DNA of 64,000 nt from Candidatus Peribacterales bacterium (GTDB taxonomy: Bacteria; Patescibacteriota; Gracilibacteria; Peribacterales; Peribacteraceae): assembly GCA_020058765.1 (NCBI GenBank), contig JAGVDM010000006.1, forward strand, positions 62,001 to 126,000. The letters run 5' to 3'. Shown here in pieces: positions 26,094 to 34,695 of the stretch; within the stretch, counting starts at the first letter, position 1; each line of letters begins with the position of its first letter. A model generated the notes under the pieces. The model made no database searches, had not been told where the DNA came from, and saw only the letters and a program-made list of their open reading frames with translations. The translations under genes were made by a program, and so were the position numbers.

Positions 26094-26504
26094 TTAGAGC
26101 ACCTCGAGCGAATCCGTAACAGAGAAGATGCCTGTTACGCCGTACTGTTGCCAGTGATCCGTGCTGAGCAACTCGATTGGCGTAATGACGCCAGAAGCAA
26201 CAAGCCGATTGCCTACTATGAGTGCCGGTGCTTGTTGCGAAAGAAGGGCGAGATCAATTGCGTAGAGTGATCCATCATCAAGGAGCAAACCCTTTTCGCA
26301 TTCCGCAGGCCCAAGGGTGCCATCACCCAAGCAAACGTATTCACCTTCGAGCGTGCCTCGATAGGATTGAATTTCTGTGCCGTCACTCTGCTTTGCGTTA
26401 TAGATGTACGCATTGAATGCATAAAACGCGACATAGAGCGCGGCAAGCATTGCGAGCACCGTGAAGACGATTGTTCTCCCAACGAAAAAACTGCGAAGAG
26501 TCAT
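26094..26504 (-). CDS. Membrane-anchored hypothetical protein, 136 aa
   Basis: One N-terminal membrane segment (about residues 12-33), then a compact extracytoplasmic domain of beta character with two cysteines (YVCLGDGTLGPAECEKGLLLDD). I do not recognise the family. It is convergent with tRNA-Cys and downstream of the lipoprotein gene on the same strand (48 bp), so the two may form a small envelope operon. Confidence 0.65.
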   Translation of the reverse strand: MTLRSFFVGRTIVFTVLAMLAALYVAFYAFNAYIYNAKQSDGTEIQSYRGTLEGEYVCLGDGTLGPAECEKGLLLDDGSLYAIDLALLSQQAPALIVGNRLVASGVITPIELLSTDHWQQYGVTGIFSVTDSLEVL

Positions 26505-26551
26505 GCGCGCATCCTACCACGTGCCACGTCCGCATACAGTACGCGGAATCA

Positions 26552-27115
26552 CTATTCTTCTTCCGTGGAGAATGTGAGGCTCTGGAGCACGAGCACGATC
26601 TGTGATTCCAGCGTATCTGTTACGGAAGCAGGAACCGTCGCGGTAACGGAATAGCCCATCGTGTCGCGCGTAGTGCTCACCTGGTAGAAGCGACGAGCTG
26701 GCTCATCGGTCACAGGTTGTGCAGTGAACACGTGCAGTCGTGTGGCAAGACCAGCCACTTCAATCGGCGTGCTTTCGAGAAGCTCGTAGCCGGGAAGTAC
26801 TGTGACAGATCGAATGCTTGCATCACTGTATGCCTCGGGTGTGGTGACCTGCGCGAGCAGCTCTTTGGTAACGGTGACAGTGGGGAAATGACCCGACACC
26901 GCCTCCTCTGCTTGGAAGGCAACAATCGCATCATCGGGCACACCACGCTGACGGAGCGTTTCTGGATCAATCACGCCCCACCCATTGGGAATACACAGAC
27001 CAACCTGCTCTTCCGGATCCCAATACTGCTTCTCGCAACTCACAGCTCCGCCACCGCTTCCGCCGCATGCAGCAAGGGTAAACGTACAACCGAGCGCTAT
27101 CAGAAATCGTTGCAT
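26552..27115 (-). CDS. Putative lipoprotein, 187 aa
   Basis: A typical lipoprotein signal ends in the lipobox LAAC, followed by a Gly-rich spacer (GGSGGG) and a domain with two cysteines that may pair (SCEKQYWDPEEQVGLC). I chose ATG 27115, placing MQRFLIALGC at the N-terminus; the track ORF is 24 residues longer without reason. The body has a mixed alpha/beta look and function is unknown. It is divergent from the large surface protein gene. Confidence 0.72.
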   Translation of the reverse strand: MQRFLIALGCTFTLAACGGSGGGAVSCEKQYWDPEEQVGLCIPNGWGVIDPETLRQRGVPDDAIVAFQAEEAVSGHFPTVTVTKELLAQVTTPEAYSDASIRSVTVLPGYELLESTPIEVAGLATRLHVFTAQPVTDEPARRFYQVSTTRDTMGYSVTATVPASVTDTLESQIVLVLQSLTFSTEEE

Positions 27116-27223
27116 GTGCGTAGCATACGCGGATCGCAGAAAATGGGGAACAGTCGCTGTTTTATGCGTCCAGACTGCGCTGGACAACCCCTATGAACCG
27201 TGGCTTGGTGTATAGGGTGAGAA

Positions 27224-27252
27224 TTGAGCAAAACCCCGAAAGTTGATACAAT
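27224..27252 (+). promoter_or_regulatory. Predicted promoter of the Ig/FN3-like surface protein
   Basis: TTGAGC (27224-27229), 17 bp, TACAAT (27247-27252). The ATG at 27259 is the expected +1 position itself, so this mRNA is predicted to be leaderless. Confidence 0.6.
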
Positions 27253-27258
27253 AGTTTG

Positions 27259-29754
27259 ATGTCTTACAAAAACACACACAGCGCATTCGCTTGCGCACTC
27301 GCCGCATTACTCCTCCCTGTTGGAGCACTCGCCGCAACGCTGAACGCGAAAGATTCCGTTGCCGGACTCGGTACGGACATTGCGGTAACCGGCGCGGAAA
27401 CAGAAGCAACACTCGTGGTGCTGCCGCCGTACGGGAGCGAAGTCGTGCGGGATATTGCAGCAGGCGACTCGACTGTGCGCCTCACTGGAGACGAAACACA
27501 GGAAGCTGGCCTCTACACCATCACTGTAGAATCGGCAGATGGTGTATTGGGAGAAACGCAATTCAACGTGCTCCCAGATACAGTCGACCTTGCGTCATCG
27601 ACGATTCAAACCGAAGTGGATGCAGTAGCACCAGGGGAAGCAGTGCACGCAAGCGTTATACTGCGTGACCGCTACGGCAATACGATTCCCAACCGACCAG
27701 TGCGGCTCATTTCGAGTCGCAGCAGCGATCGCGTGGAAGCGCTTACACAGCAAACAGATGCACGCGGCCAGCAAGACTTTATTGTTACTACGATGGGCAA
27801 CGGCACCATGGTGCTGCGTGCGGTAGATCTGCTCAGTGGTAATCCTCTAGATGCAGAAGCATCGGTCACTGTGGGATCGTCTACTGGTTGGTATGGCGGA
27901 CCAACAACCGTTGCAATGAATGCACCCGTCTATCAGCCAACGTACCAACCAACGTACCAGCAGTACCCACAGTACCAACCAGTAGCACAACAGAGTCGTA
28001 TGCTCGGTAGCGTTGCTGGGCGCGCACTCTACGGACAGGTATCGGGGTTCAGCACGATTGCCGGGTTCGTTCTGGAAGTACCACGTGAGATGCGTGTGAA
28101 CGTGGATGAGAACCTCACGATCACAGCGATCGACCGCGATGGTCGCGTCGTGGAGGATTACACTGGCACAGTGCAATTGGCATCCACCGATCCAAATGCA
28201 ATCCTGCCAAGCTTCGGCGAGATCACATTCCGCGGATCGGATCTTGGCCGGAAGACTCTCGTGCTCGGTCTGCGTTTCAGCTCTGCTGGAGATCAGCTCC
28301 TCTATGCACAGGACAGCCAAAACCCGAGCGTAACCGGGGAGGCAACAATCCGTGTCACCGGTGATGTACCTTCACAGGTGCAGCAAACCATTACAGTCAC
28401 CAGCCCCGAACAAGACAGTATGGTGAACGACACGAGCATTGTCGTCGAAGGAACTGCAGCTCCATTCTTGAACCTTATTGTAACGGGTGGATTGGAGGAC
28501 AGTTACGGCGAGACCGACTCCACAGGAAAATTCAGCATCCCCGTGAATCTCAATACCGAACAGATCGACCACACGCTCCGCGTACGCGATGATTCAGGTC
28601 GCAATGACTCGGGCAATATCCGCGTGCGCCTCGATCGCGAAGCACCGCAGGTGCTCAAATTCACCTACACACCTACAAGCCCTATAGAGGATGAAGATGT
28701 GCTCGTGGTAGTGGAGGCAAAAGATGACGGAAGGGGTGTGGGCGACGTGATCCTAACAATTGATGAGGATACGTACCCACTCACGCCAGTGCGCTCCTCG
28801 TCCGGAACATACCAGCTGCTCTTCTCGTTTGAGGAGGCAGGCAGCTACCAGCCCACGCTCACCGTAAAGGACACCGCGGGAAACGCCCGGGAAATCGTGA
28901 GCAGCATTGAAGTACGCAAGAAAGGCATGCCAAAAGTGGAGAACGTCCGCGCAGAAGCAAAGCCGAGCGCCGTGTTCCTCGAATGGGATGCGCTGGAGAT
29001 TGAGGATGACCCAATTGATGGATACCGTATTTATGTAGGAGAGAGTCCAACAACGTTCGACCACACTCTGGAAACAGACCCGCTCACGACAGCGGCAACG
29101 ATCGCCGGCCTCAAGCCTGGGCGCGACTACTACTTCGCTGTTACAGCCACGCGTGGAGAGATGGAAAGCCCGCGCAGTGATGTAGCACAAACAACCGTGC
29201 TCGGTCTCTCGCTAAATGTCACACCGGGTAACAGCAGCCTTACTGTGGAATGGACATCGCTGCAGGAGGACATTCCCCTCTCGCAGTACCTGCTTGAGTA
29301 CGGTGTGGAAGAAGGACAATACCTCGAAAAGCGCACGCTCAATGGCGACGTATCCACATATACGCTTCGTGATCTGCTCAATGGTATCAACTACCACCTA
29401 CAACTCACACCTATCACTACGACGGGTGACACCCTCACAGATCTTGCTGCACGTGGTCAAGGTGCACCTGGTTCCTCGCTTGCCGGATTCGTTCCTGGCC
29501 CAAGCGACCCGATCCCTGCAGGACTGGGCGCAAACATGCCAAGCGATCCCACGCCACCGATCGTGACACACGGCGGCGCACCAAGTCAGCCAATCACTGG
29601 TATCCCCCACCTCGCACTCTGGGTCACACTCGCGGGTGTGCTAGGCCTGGGATGGTACGTGCGTCAGCGACGCAAATCGGTACGGGCAACCGAGGCATTC
29701 CTCCTCCAGATGCAACAGCAGTATGCTGGGGGCATTGGGAACACTCCTCGGTAA
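27259..29754 (+). CDS. Large cell-surface protein with Ig-like/FN3-like domains and C-terminal anchor
   Basis: An 831-residue exported protein. It has a signal peptide (cleavage about at GALA-ATL), several beta-sandwich domains of invasin/Ig type (RDRYGNTIPNRPVRLIS), a short Tyr/Gln/Pro repeat (YQPTYQPTYQQYPQYQP at about 225-241), more Ig-like domains (TVTSPEQDSMVNDTSIVVEG), and two fibronectin III-like modules from about 560. Near the end is a single membrane helix (LWVTLAGVLGLGWYV) with a basic stop-transfer. It is likely an adhesin or S-layer-like structural protein. Predicted +1 coincides with this ATG; a TTG at 27256 is the track start. Confidence 0.82.
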   Translation: MSYKNTHSAFACALAALLLPVGALAATLNAKDSVAGLGTDIAVTGAETEATLVVLPPYGSEVVRDIAAGDSTVRLTGDETQEAGLYTITVESADGVLGETQFNVLPDTVDLASSTIQTEVDAVAPGEAVHASVILRDRYGNTIPNRPVRLISSRSSDRVEALTQQTDARGQQDFIVTTMGNGTMVLRAVDLLSGNPLDAEASVTVGSSTGWYGGPTTVAMNAPVYQPTYQPTYQQYPQYQPVAQQSRMLGSVAGRALYGQVSGFSTIAGFVLEVPREMRVNVDENLTITAIDRDGRVVEDYTGTVQLASTDPNAILPSFGEITFRGSDLGRKTLVLGLRFSSAGDQLLYAQDSQNPSVTGEATIRVTGDVPSQVQQTITVTSPEQDSMVNDTSIVVEGTAAPFLNLIVTGGLEDSYGETDSTGKFSIPVNLNTEQIDHTLRVRDDSGRNDSGNIRVRLDREAPQVLKFTYTPTSPIEDEDVLVVVEAKDDGRGVGDVILTIDEDTYPLTPVRSSSGTYQLLFSFEEAGSYQPTLTVKDTAGNAREIVSSIEVRKKGMPKVENVRAEAKPSAVFLEWDALEIEDDPIDGYRIYVGESPTTFDHTLETDPLTTAATIAGLKPGRDYYFAVTATRGEMESPRSDVAQTTVLGLSLNVTPGNSSLTVEWTSLQEDIPLSQYLLEYGVEEGQYLEKRTLNGDVSTYTLRDLLNGINYHLQLTPITTTGDTLTDLAARGQGAPGSSLAGFVPGPSDPIPAGLGANMPSDPTPPIVTHGGAPSQPITGIPHLALWVTLAGVLGLGWYVRQRRKSVRATEAFLLQMQQQYAGGIGNTPR

Positions 29755-29760
29755 TCGCTC

Positions 29761-30759
29761 ATGCCACGCAAACGTACTATCTCCATCGGAGGCGCAACCT
29801 ATGATCTTTTTGTGCAAACAGGATCAGATGTTGTGCGTTCTGTAGAAGGGCACAAAGTGTTCAACCTTCCGCTCGGCGAAAAAGTACGCGTACAGAACGT
29901 AGTGGAAACGTGTGGTGGTGGCGCCAACAACACGTCTGTTGGTCTTGCGCGCCTCGGCTGCGATGCGCAGTTCTTCGGCGTGCTTGGCAACGACCAATGG
30001 GGCGAGAAATTGCTCGAAAACTTTCGCAAGGAAGGTGTCGACATTCGATCGGTGACGATCGTGGAAGGAGAAATGTCGAGCTTCTCGATCATCCTCTCTG
30101 CGAGCAGCGGCGAACGGACGATTCTGTACGAACCCGGCACAAACGCACACTTACATGATGCAAACTTCAATCGTGCATCATTGGCGGATGCAGACTGGGT
30201 CTACCTCAACCACATCCAGGAACACTCCTGTGTTATCCAAGATGACATTGTCGATATGCTCACGAGCGATCGTTCTATTTGCTTCAGCTGGAACCCCGGC
30301 GGCTGCCAGATCGATGCGGGCATGCAGGACAAAAACAATCTGCTGCTCCTTGGACAAACAGACTTCCTCCAGCTCAATCGGGAAGAGGCATTGCGCTTCA
30401 CCAAAATGCAGACTGTAGAAGAAGCGCTACGCGCACTCACCGCGCAGGGCGTAAAGATCGTCTGCGTTACCGATGGCAGCAAAGGTGTGATCGCCAGTGA
30501 CGGCAAAGCACTCTACCGCTGCCCCGTACTCACAGACGTGGAAGTGGTGGATACCACTGGTGCCGGAGACGCATTTGGAACAGGTGCAACATGGGCTCTT
30601 GTAGAGGGCCTAGACTTGCCAACTGCACTGCGGGCTGGTACTATAAACGCTACAAATGTCGTCAGCGCGCTCGGCGCGCAAGCGGGACTCCTCACAGACA
30701 CCCAGATGAAACAACGGTTGAGCGAAATCTCCCTTGCAGTCGACGTGACGGCATTCTAA
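29761..30759 (+). CDS. PfkB-family carbohydrate/nucleoside kinase
   Basis: A 332-residue ribokinase-fold kinase. It starts RTISIGGATYD and carries the substrate-side GGGANNTSVGLARLG and the catalytic/anion-hole motif DTTGAGDAFGTGATW near the C-terminus. The substrate could be a sugar such as ribose, fructose or tagatose-phosphate, or a nucleoside; the sequence alone does not decide. It starts 6 bp after the surface protein gene and is followed 25 bp later by the next gene, so the three may be co-transcribed. Confidence 0.85.
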   Translation: MPRKRTISIGGATYDLFVQTGSDVVRSVEGHKVFNLPLGEKVRVQNVVETCGGGANNTSVGLARLGCDAQFFGVLGNDQWGEKLLENFRKEGVDIRSVTIVEGEMSSFSIILSASSGERTILYEPGTNAHLHDANFNRASLADADWVYLNHIQEHSCVIQDDIVDMLTSDRSICFSWNPGGCQIDAGMQDKNNLLLLGQTDFLQLNREEALRFTKMQTVEEALRALTAQGVKIVCVTDGSKGVIASDGKALYRCPVLTDVEVVDTTGAGDAFGTGATWALVEGLDLPTALRAGTINATNVVSALGAQAGLLTDTQMKQRLSEISLAVDVTAF

Positions 30760-30784
30760 TCCGCCCGTCTTCTCCCCAACATCC

Positions 30785-31414
30785 ATGTCCGATTCACTGC
30801 TCCAAATCCAAGAACTTCTCGAGTCTGCGATGTCGTCCCTCAAGACGGCGAATTCGCTGATGCGCGAGATGACCGGCGTGAGTGATAGCGGCAGAGAGCG
30901 CCTTGTAACCAGAGCATCCCGGATTGATGCGGGCCCAGTGAACGGTCGCGTGGTGGAGGGTGCCTTCGATGGCCAGAACATGGTCGACAGCAATGGTCAG
31001 ACGTACCCTGTGCCCGCCAACTACGCGAGTAAGAGCAAGCTTGTGGAAGGAGACGGCATGAAGCTCACCATCACCGACGAAGGAAAGTTCATCTACAAGC
31101 AGATCGCTCCCGTTACGCGCCGCACGGTTGTGGGCGTGCTGATTCAGGAAGACGGACAGTACAAAGTCCTTGCAGAAGGCAAAGCGTTTCGTGTGCTGCT
31201 TGCATCGGTAACATTCTACCGAGCTGAAGTAGGTGACCAAGTCACCATACTGCTCCCTACCGACAACGACGCCTCGTGGGGCACGGTCGAAGCAGTGATC
31301 CCCAAACACTTAGCAGAAGCTGCTGCTCGCTCCACTGTGGAAGCAGAGCACGATGGCGAACTCAGCCCAGCAATGGACGAAGAGGAGGAGCCGCCAAAGA
31401 AGAAGCGAAAGTAA
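30785..31414 (+). CDS. Hypothetical protein, 209 aa, with acidic-basic tail
   Basis: An N-terminal helix (about residues 1-45, leucine-rich) precedes a beta-rich domain (GPVNGRVVEGAFDGQNM...ITDEGKFIYKQIAP...RRTVVGVL) that might be a small barrel. It ends in an acidic run and a basic PPKKKRK tail. I do not recognise the family. The leader is pyrimidine-rich (GTCTTCTCCCC). It lies between the PfkB kinase and the TPR protein on the same strand. Confidence 0.65.
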   Translation: MSDSLLQIQELLESAMSSLKTANSLMREMTGVSDSGRERLVTRASRIDAGPVNGRVVEGAFDGQNMVDSNGQTYPVPANYASKSKLVEGDGMKLTITDEGKFIYKQIAPVTRRTVVGVLIQEDGQYKVLAEGKAFRVLLASVTFYRAEVGDQVTILLPTDNDASWGTVEAVIPKHLAEAAARSTVEAEHDGELSPAMDEEEEPPKKKRK

Positions 31415-31480
31415 GCGATCGCACAATGGCAACAACGCTTGCTGGTCACATTGCCGCAAGCGCTGCTAGGCTGTACCCCG

Positions 31481-32791
31481 ATGCGCATCCCTCTACGAAT
31501 CATCGCACCGGTCGTTCTCGCGCTGTGCTGCGTGGCGGTATTGGTAGGGTTCCTCTGGTGGCAACTGCGCGAATCTGCACAGGATATTCAGCATACGATC
31601 GAAACAACGGGCAACGATCTACCGCTCCGCCCCACCCGTACAATGGAAATCACCCCCGTCGCCGCAGATGGCGATGAGGCGATTGTTCGATTGCGACAAG
31701 GCGATCTGTTCGCATTGCGCGGGCAGTGGAGCGAGGCGCAGCAGGAATACCAACTCGCCGTTGATGCGGGCGGCGACCTGCCTGCCCTGCGCAAATTGGC
31801 GCAAGCGCAGCTGCAGCGCCGGGATATGGATGGCGTGCGCGCCACCATCCGCGACATGAAGAACGCCGGCGCCAAGTCCGAAGATCTGCTACTCCTAGAA
31901 AGCATTGTGCATCTGCGCACCGGAGAACTTGTGCGTGCACGAGAGGTATTGGAAGGTGCGCAAGATTCGCCACAGCAGCATTACGGCCTGGCGCTCCTGA
32001 GCATGGTCGAAGGCTCCCACGAGCAAGCCAAGCAGGAACTGGCCATCGTCATGAACGGCTGGGAACCAGTGCTGCGCGCGAACGCCCGCTCGCTGCAGGG
32101 AGCATACGATGAATTCGCCCTCTTCCCTGAAAGCCCAGAGATCCACCTGGTGACTCTGCTCTCCCGCGCACTGGCACAGGTGCAGGAATGCGAGCTTGCG
32201 CTGCCACTCTTAAACCAAGTAACGCTGCAGCAGGATGACTACCGCGACGCATGGATTGTGCAGGGCTACTGTGAACTCGCGACTGAGCGCCCGGAGCAAG
32301 CGATCATTTCATTGGAACAAGCCTACCAGCTCGATCCGCAGAAACCCGAAACACAATACTTCTTGGGGCGCGCCTACGCGGCATCTGGTGACAGCATGAA
32401 TGCCATTACCTTTCTGGAGTATGCACTCGCCAACGGATTCCAACCCGAGGCGGAAGTGCGCCGAGAGCTTGCTGCACAGGCGCTCATTGCCGGTAACGGT
32501 GTTGTCGCAATGGAACAGTACGCCGCACTCGCACAGCGCGACGATGCAACAATAGAAACATTCGAACAGCTGGCACAAACCAGCCTGGCGCTCGGCGAAA
32601 CTGACCGCGCATTGCTCGCTGGCAAGGCAGCGGCAGAGAAGTTCCCAGAGAACGCCCGTGCATTGCTGCTGCTCGGTACCATGCTCGCCGCAACGGAAGA
32701 CAAAGACGGCGCACGCATTGCCTATCAGAAAGCGCTGCAACTCGATCCATTCCTAAGAGAAGCGGAAGAGAAGCTCCAGGAACTGCAATAA
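31481..32791 (+). CDS. Membrane-anchored TPR-repeat protein
   Basis: A 436-residue protein with an N-terminal membrane segment (IIAPVVLALCCVAVLVGFLWW) and then about ten helical TPR-like units (for example GDLFALRGQWSEAQQEYQLA and PETQYFLGRAYAASGDSMNA). It is probably a scaffold on the outer face of the membrane. I chose ATG 31481, because the track start 14 codons earlier lacks support. A bidirectional terminator hairpin follows its stop. Confidence 0.78.
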   Translation: MRIPLRIIAPVVLALCCVAVLVGFLWWQLRESAQDIQHTIETTGNDLPLRPTRTMEITPVAADGDEAIVRLRQGDLFALRGQWSEAQQEYQLAVDAGGDLPALRKLAQAQLQRRDMDGVRATIRDMKNAGAKSEDLLLLESIVHLRTGELVRAREVLEGAQDSPQQHYGLALLSMVEGSHEQAKQELAIVMNGWEPVLRANARSLQGAYDEFALFPESPEIHLVTLLSRALAQVQECELALPLLNQVTLQQDDYRDAWIVQGYCELATERPEQAIISLEQAYQLDPQKPETQYFLGRAYAASGDSMNAITFLEYALANGFQPEAEVRRELAAQALIAGNGVVAMEQYAALAQRDDATIETFEQLAQTSLALGETDRALLAGKAAAEKFPENARALLLLGTMLAATEDKDGARIAYQKALQLDPFLREAEEKLQELQ

Positions 32792-32792
32792 A

Positions 32793-33169
32793 CAAAAAAG
32801 ACCAGATATAGCCTCTGGTCTTCTTTGTATGTGTTTGCCTGCTTCATCCGACTATCGGCAACGCTGTAGTAGGTTACTGAGTCGGTCTTTGTAGAAGCGG
32901 ACTGCAGGGAGGAGCCTGCGACTGCTCTGCCGTGATTGGGTTTCTTGTTTCTCCTCGGAACCCGCCGAAGTCCCCGTACCAGGATCACGGGCCCCGCAAG
33001 CGCGGAGGGATCCATGGGGAGTAGGGTGTGCATCCCGTAGAGCGACCTCTCATCATCGGGACGACGTTTCAAAGCAGAGAGGGCAATAGCCACGCAATGG
33101 TGGTGGGCATCGCCCTCTCAACGTGTTGGTGTTTGTGTGAATGATCGTGATTTCTGTATTCGGAGAAAT
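32793..33169 (-). ncRNA. Unidentified structured RNA, about 375 nt
   Basis: On the minus strand a promoter-like pair, an RNA body with several complementary stems and an intrinsic terminator occur in the right order. The 5' part forms GAGAGGGC/GCCCTCTC (33119-33112 with 33084-33077) with an inner CCAC/GTGG helix. The centre has CCGTGAT/ATCACGG (32990-32984 with 32936-32930) enclosing a GGGTT/AACCC hairpin. The 3' end is an AAGACCAGA/TCTGGTCTT hairpin plus U6. No convincing protein is encoded. I looked for the RNase P core, the tmRNA tRNA-like ends and the SRP GGAAGCAGC loop and found none. Confidence 0.55.
32798..32822. terminator. Bidirectional intrinsic terminator
   Basis: A perfect 9-bp stem AAGACCAGA/TCTGGTCTT with a 7-nt loop. 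The T-run is better on the minus strand (six T) than on the plus strand (CTTTG). It would end both the TPR gene transcript and the minus-strand RNA. Confidence 0.8.
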
Positions 33170-33175
33170 CTGATT

Positions 33176-33204
33176 AGTGTACCAAAAATCCCCTTCGAGC
33201 ACAA
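33176..33204 (-). promoter_or_regulatory. Predicted promoter of the unidentified RNA
   Basis: On the minus strand, TTGTGC (33204-33199), a 17-bp spacer and TACACT (33181-33176). It predicts a start near 33169 and no ORF at the 5' end. Confidence 0.45.
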
Positions 33205-33258
33205 GTGCGGATTTCGTTTATAGGATGAGCAGGAGAGGTATGGCACACTGTGCCGGAC

Positions 33259-34626
33259 ATGCGCCTAGGGACGTTCCGCACCGCAGGCATGATTCTGCTT
33301 GCACTCCTGGGGAGTGCAGGGCTCCTAGCGCTGCTTGTTACCACAACACTGCTGCTTACGGCACAGTCGAAAGACGCCGCGGACGTGCTCCCGGCAGACG
33401 GAACGATGCTTGTGCTGTTCTCACCATCTGCGACAGATGTAGCACGCGCGGCGACATGGTTCCCTGTGTTGAAGCAGGCGCAGATCCCACAAAGCGCAGA
33501 AGCCGTGGCAATTCTACGGTTACCCAGCAACGAACTAGCAACACTCACACTGGTACGCGGTGCGGATGCTGGCGGGGAGCGCCTTTCCTCTTTCCATGTG
33601 ATCACTACCCAGCCAGAAGCTGTAGCGATGTTGCGCACAACAGAAGCTACGCTCAGCCAACTGCGTCCATTTCGTAGCCTCTCCAGAGCTTGGCAAAACG
33701 AGATGCCGTGGACGTTCCTAGATACCCATGCTCTCCCCGCTACAGACGGCGATGCAGATGCGCTGCTGCGGACGCTACTCTTTGCAGAAAGTCGGTTCGT
33801 TGCACTCGGGACGCACGGCACTCAAGTGGTCTATGACCGCTTCGCAGACGCAAATGACAGCGCAGCAACAGTGACCTCAGGAATAAGCGCATCGGGTTCG
33901 CTCCTCCAGATCACCGGCTATGCGCCATTCACGCAATTCTCTGCGGCAGTACGAGAGCATGCACCTGCAATCCACACCACCCTGCGCAGCGCACTCTTCA
34001 CGGAATTTCATCGTATTGCCGGCGAGGGCGTGAGTTGGGAATTCGATGTAGCACCGCTCCTGGCACAACGAACAACAATCCTTGTGCACCGCAATGGCAG
34101 CGGAGCACTCCTGTTTGCCGCTCGCGGAAATGGCCAATCCGAAGAGCACGTCACCAAAGCAATCGAACGCCTTCGCATGTCTGCTGCCCTGCAAGATGCA
34201 CAGGTGGAGGTGCGCACGCGCACGTTCGATGACCGATTCGAAGCGCGTGACATTCGACTGCGCGAGCAGGAAAGCGGCTTCCAGGAAACGGAGCACAATG
34301 GCTGGCGCAGAATTACGGGGCACAGTGCAGATGGCACAACACCGCTGCTTATGGCACAGAATGGATCTGCATTCGTTCTGGCAAATGACGACGCACTCTT
34401 CGATGCCGCACTAAACGGACAAACACGGGCCATAACGACCGGCACCCTATCTTTGGGGCACATGGATGTAGGAGCACTCCAAACATGGCTGCAACAGCTC
34501 CTTCCTTCTGCGCCTGCTCTTACATCCCCTCTGCTCCCCACAATGAGCACCGGCTCACTCCTTGAGTGGCATAGGGTACGGGAGAATGATCGCATCCGTA
34601 CGATCCTGAAGGCCAGCGAGGCATAA
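33259..34626 (+). CDS. Membrane-anchored hypothetical protein (DUF3352-like), 455 aa
   Basis: An N-terminal membrane segment (AGMILLALLGSAGLLALLVTTTLLL) is followed by a large extracytoplasmic alpha/beta part. The opening ADVLPADGTMLVLFSPSA resembles DUF3352-type proteins, but the match is weak. No catalytic motif is seen. I preferred ATG 33259 over the GTG at 33250. It is upstream of secF on the same strand with a 69-bp gap. Confidence 0.65.
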   Translation: MRLGTFRTAGMILLALLGSAGLLALLVTTTLLLTAQSKDAADVLPADGTMLVLFSPSATDVARAATWFPVLKQAQIPQSAEAVAILRLPSNELATLTLVRGADAGGERLSSFHVITTQPEAVAMLRTTEATLSQLRPFRSLSRAWQNEMPWTFLDTHALPATDGDADALLRTLLFAESRFVALGTHGTQVVYDRFADANDSAATVTSGISASGSLLQITGYAPFTQFSAAVREHAPAIHTTLRSALFTEFHRIAGEGVSWEFDVAPLLAQRTTILVHRNGSGALLFAARGNGQSEEHVTKAIERLRMSAALQDAQVEVRTRTFDDRFEARDIRLREQESGFQETEHNGWRRITGHSADGTTPLLMAQNGSAFVLANDDALFDAALNGQTRAITTGTLSLGHMDVGALQTWLQQLLPSAPALTSPLLPTMSTGSLLEWHRVRENDRIRTILKASEA

Positions 34627-34695
34627 GCCGAGCCGAATTTGCTTGGCAACCACCAGAGCCCCTTCTACACTCGCGACCTTAGTTCCTGCCACATT

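Noticed and set aside
32725-33093. 122-aa minus-strand ORF within the RNA region
   Set aside because: No homology, extends into the TPR gene, and crosses the terminator. Structure evidence favours an RNA.
32793-33169. RNase P RNA, tmRNA or SRP RNA as identity of the minus-strand RNA
   Set aside because: The conserved core of RNase P (GAGGAAAGTCC), the tRNA-like ends of tmRNA and the SRP GGAAGCAGC loop are absent on both strands.
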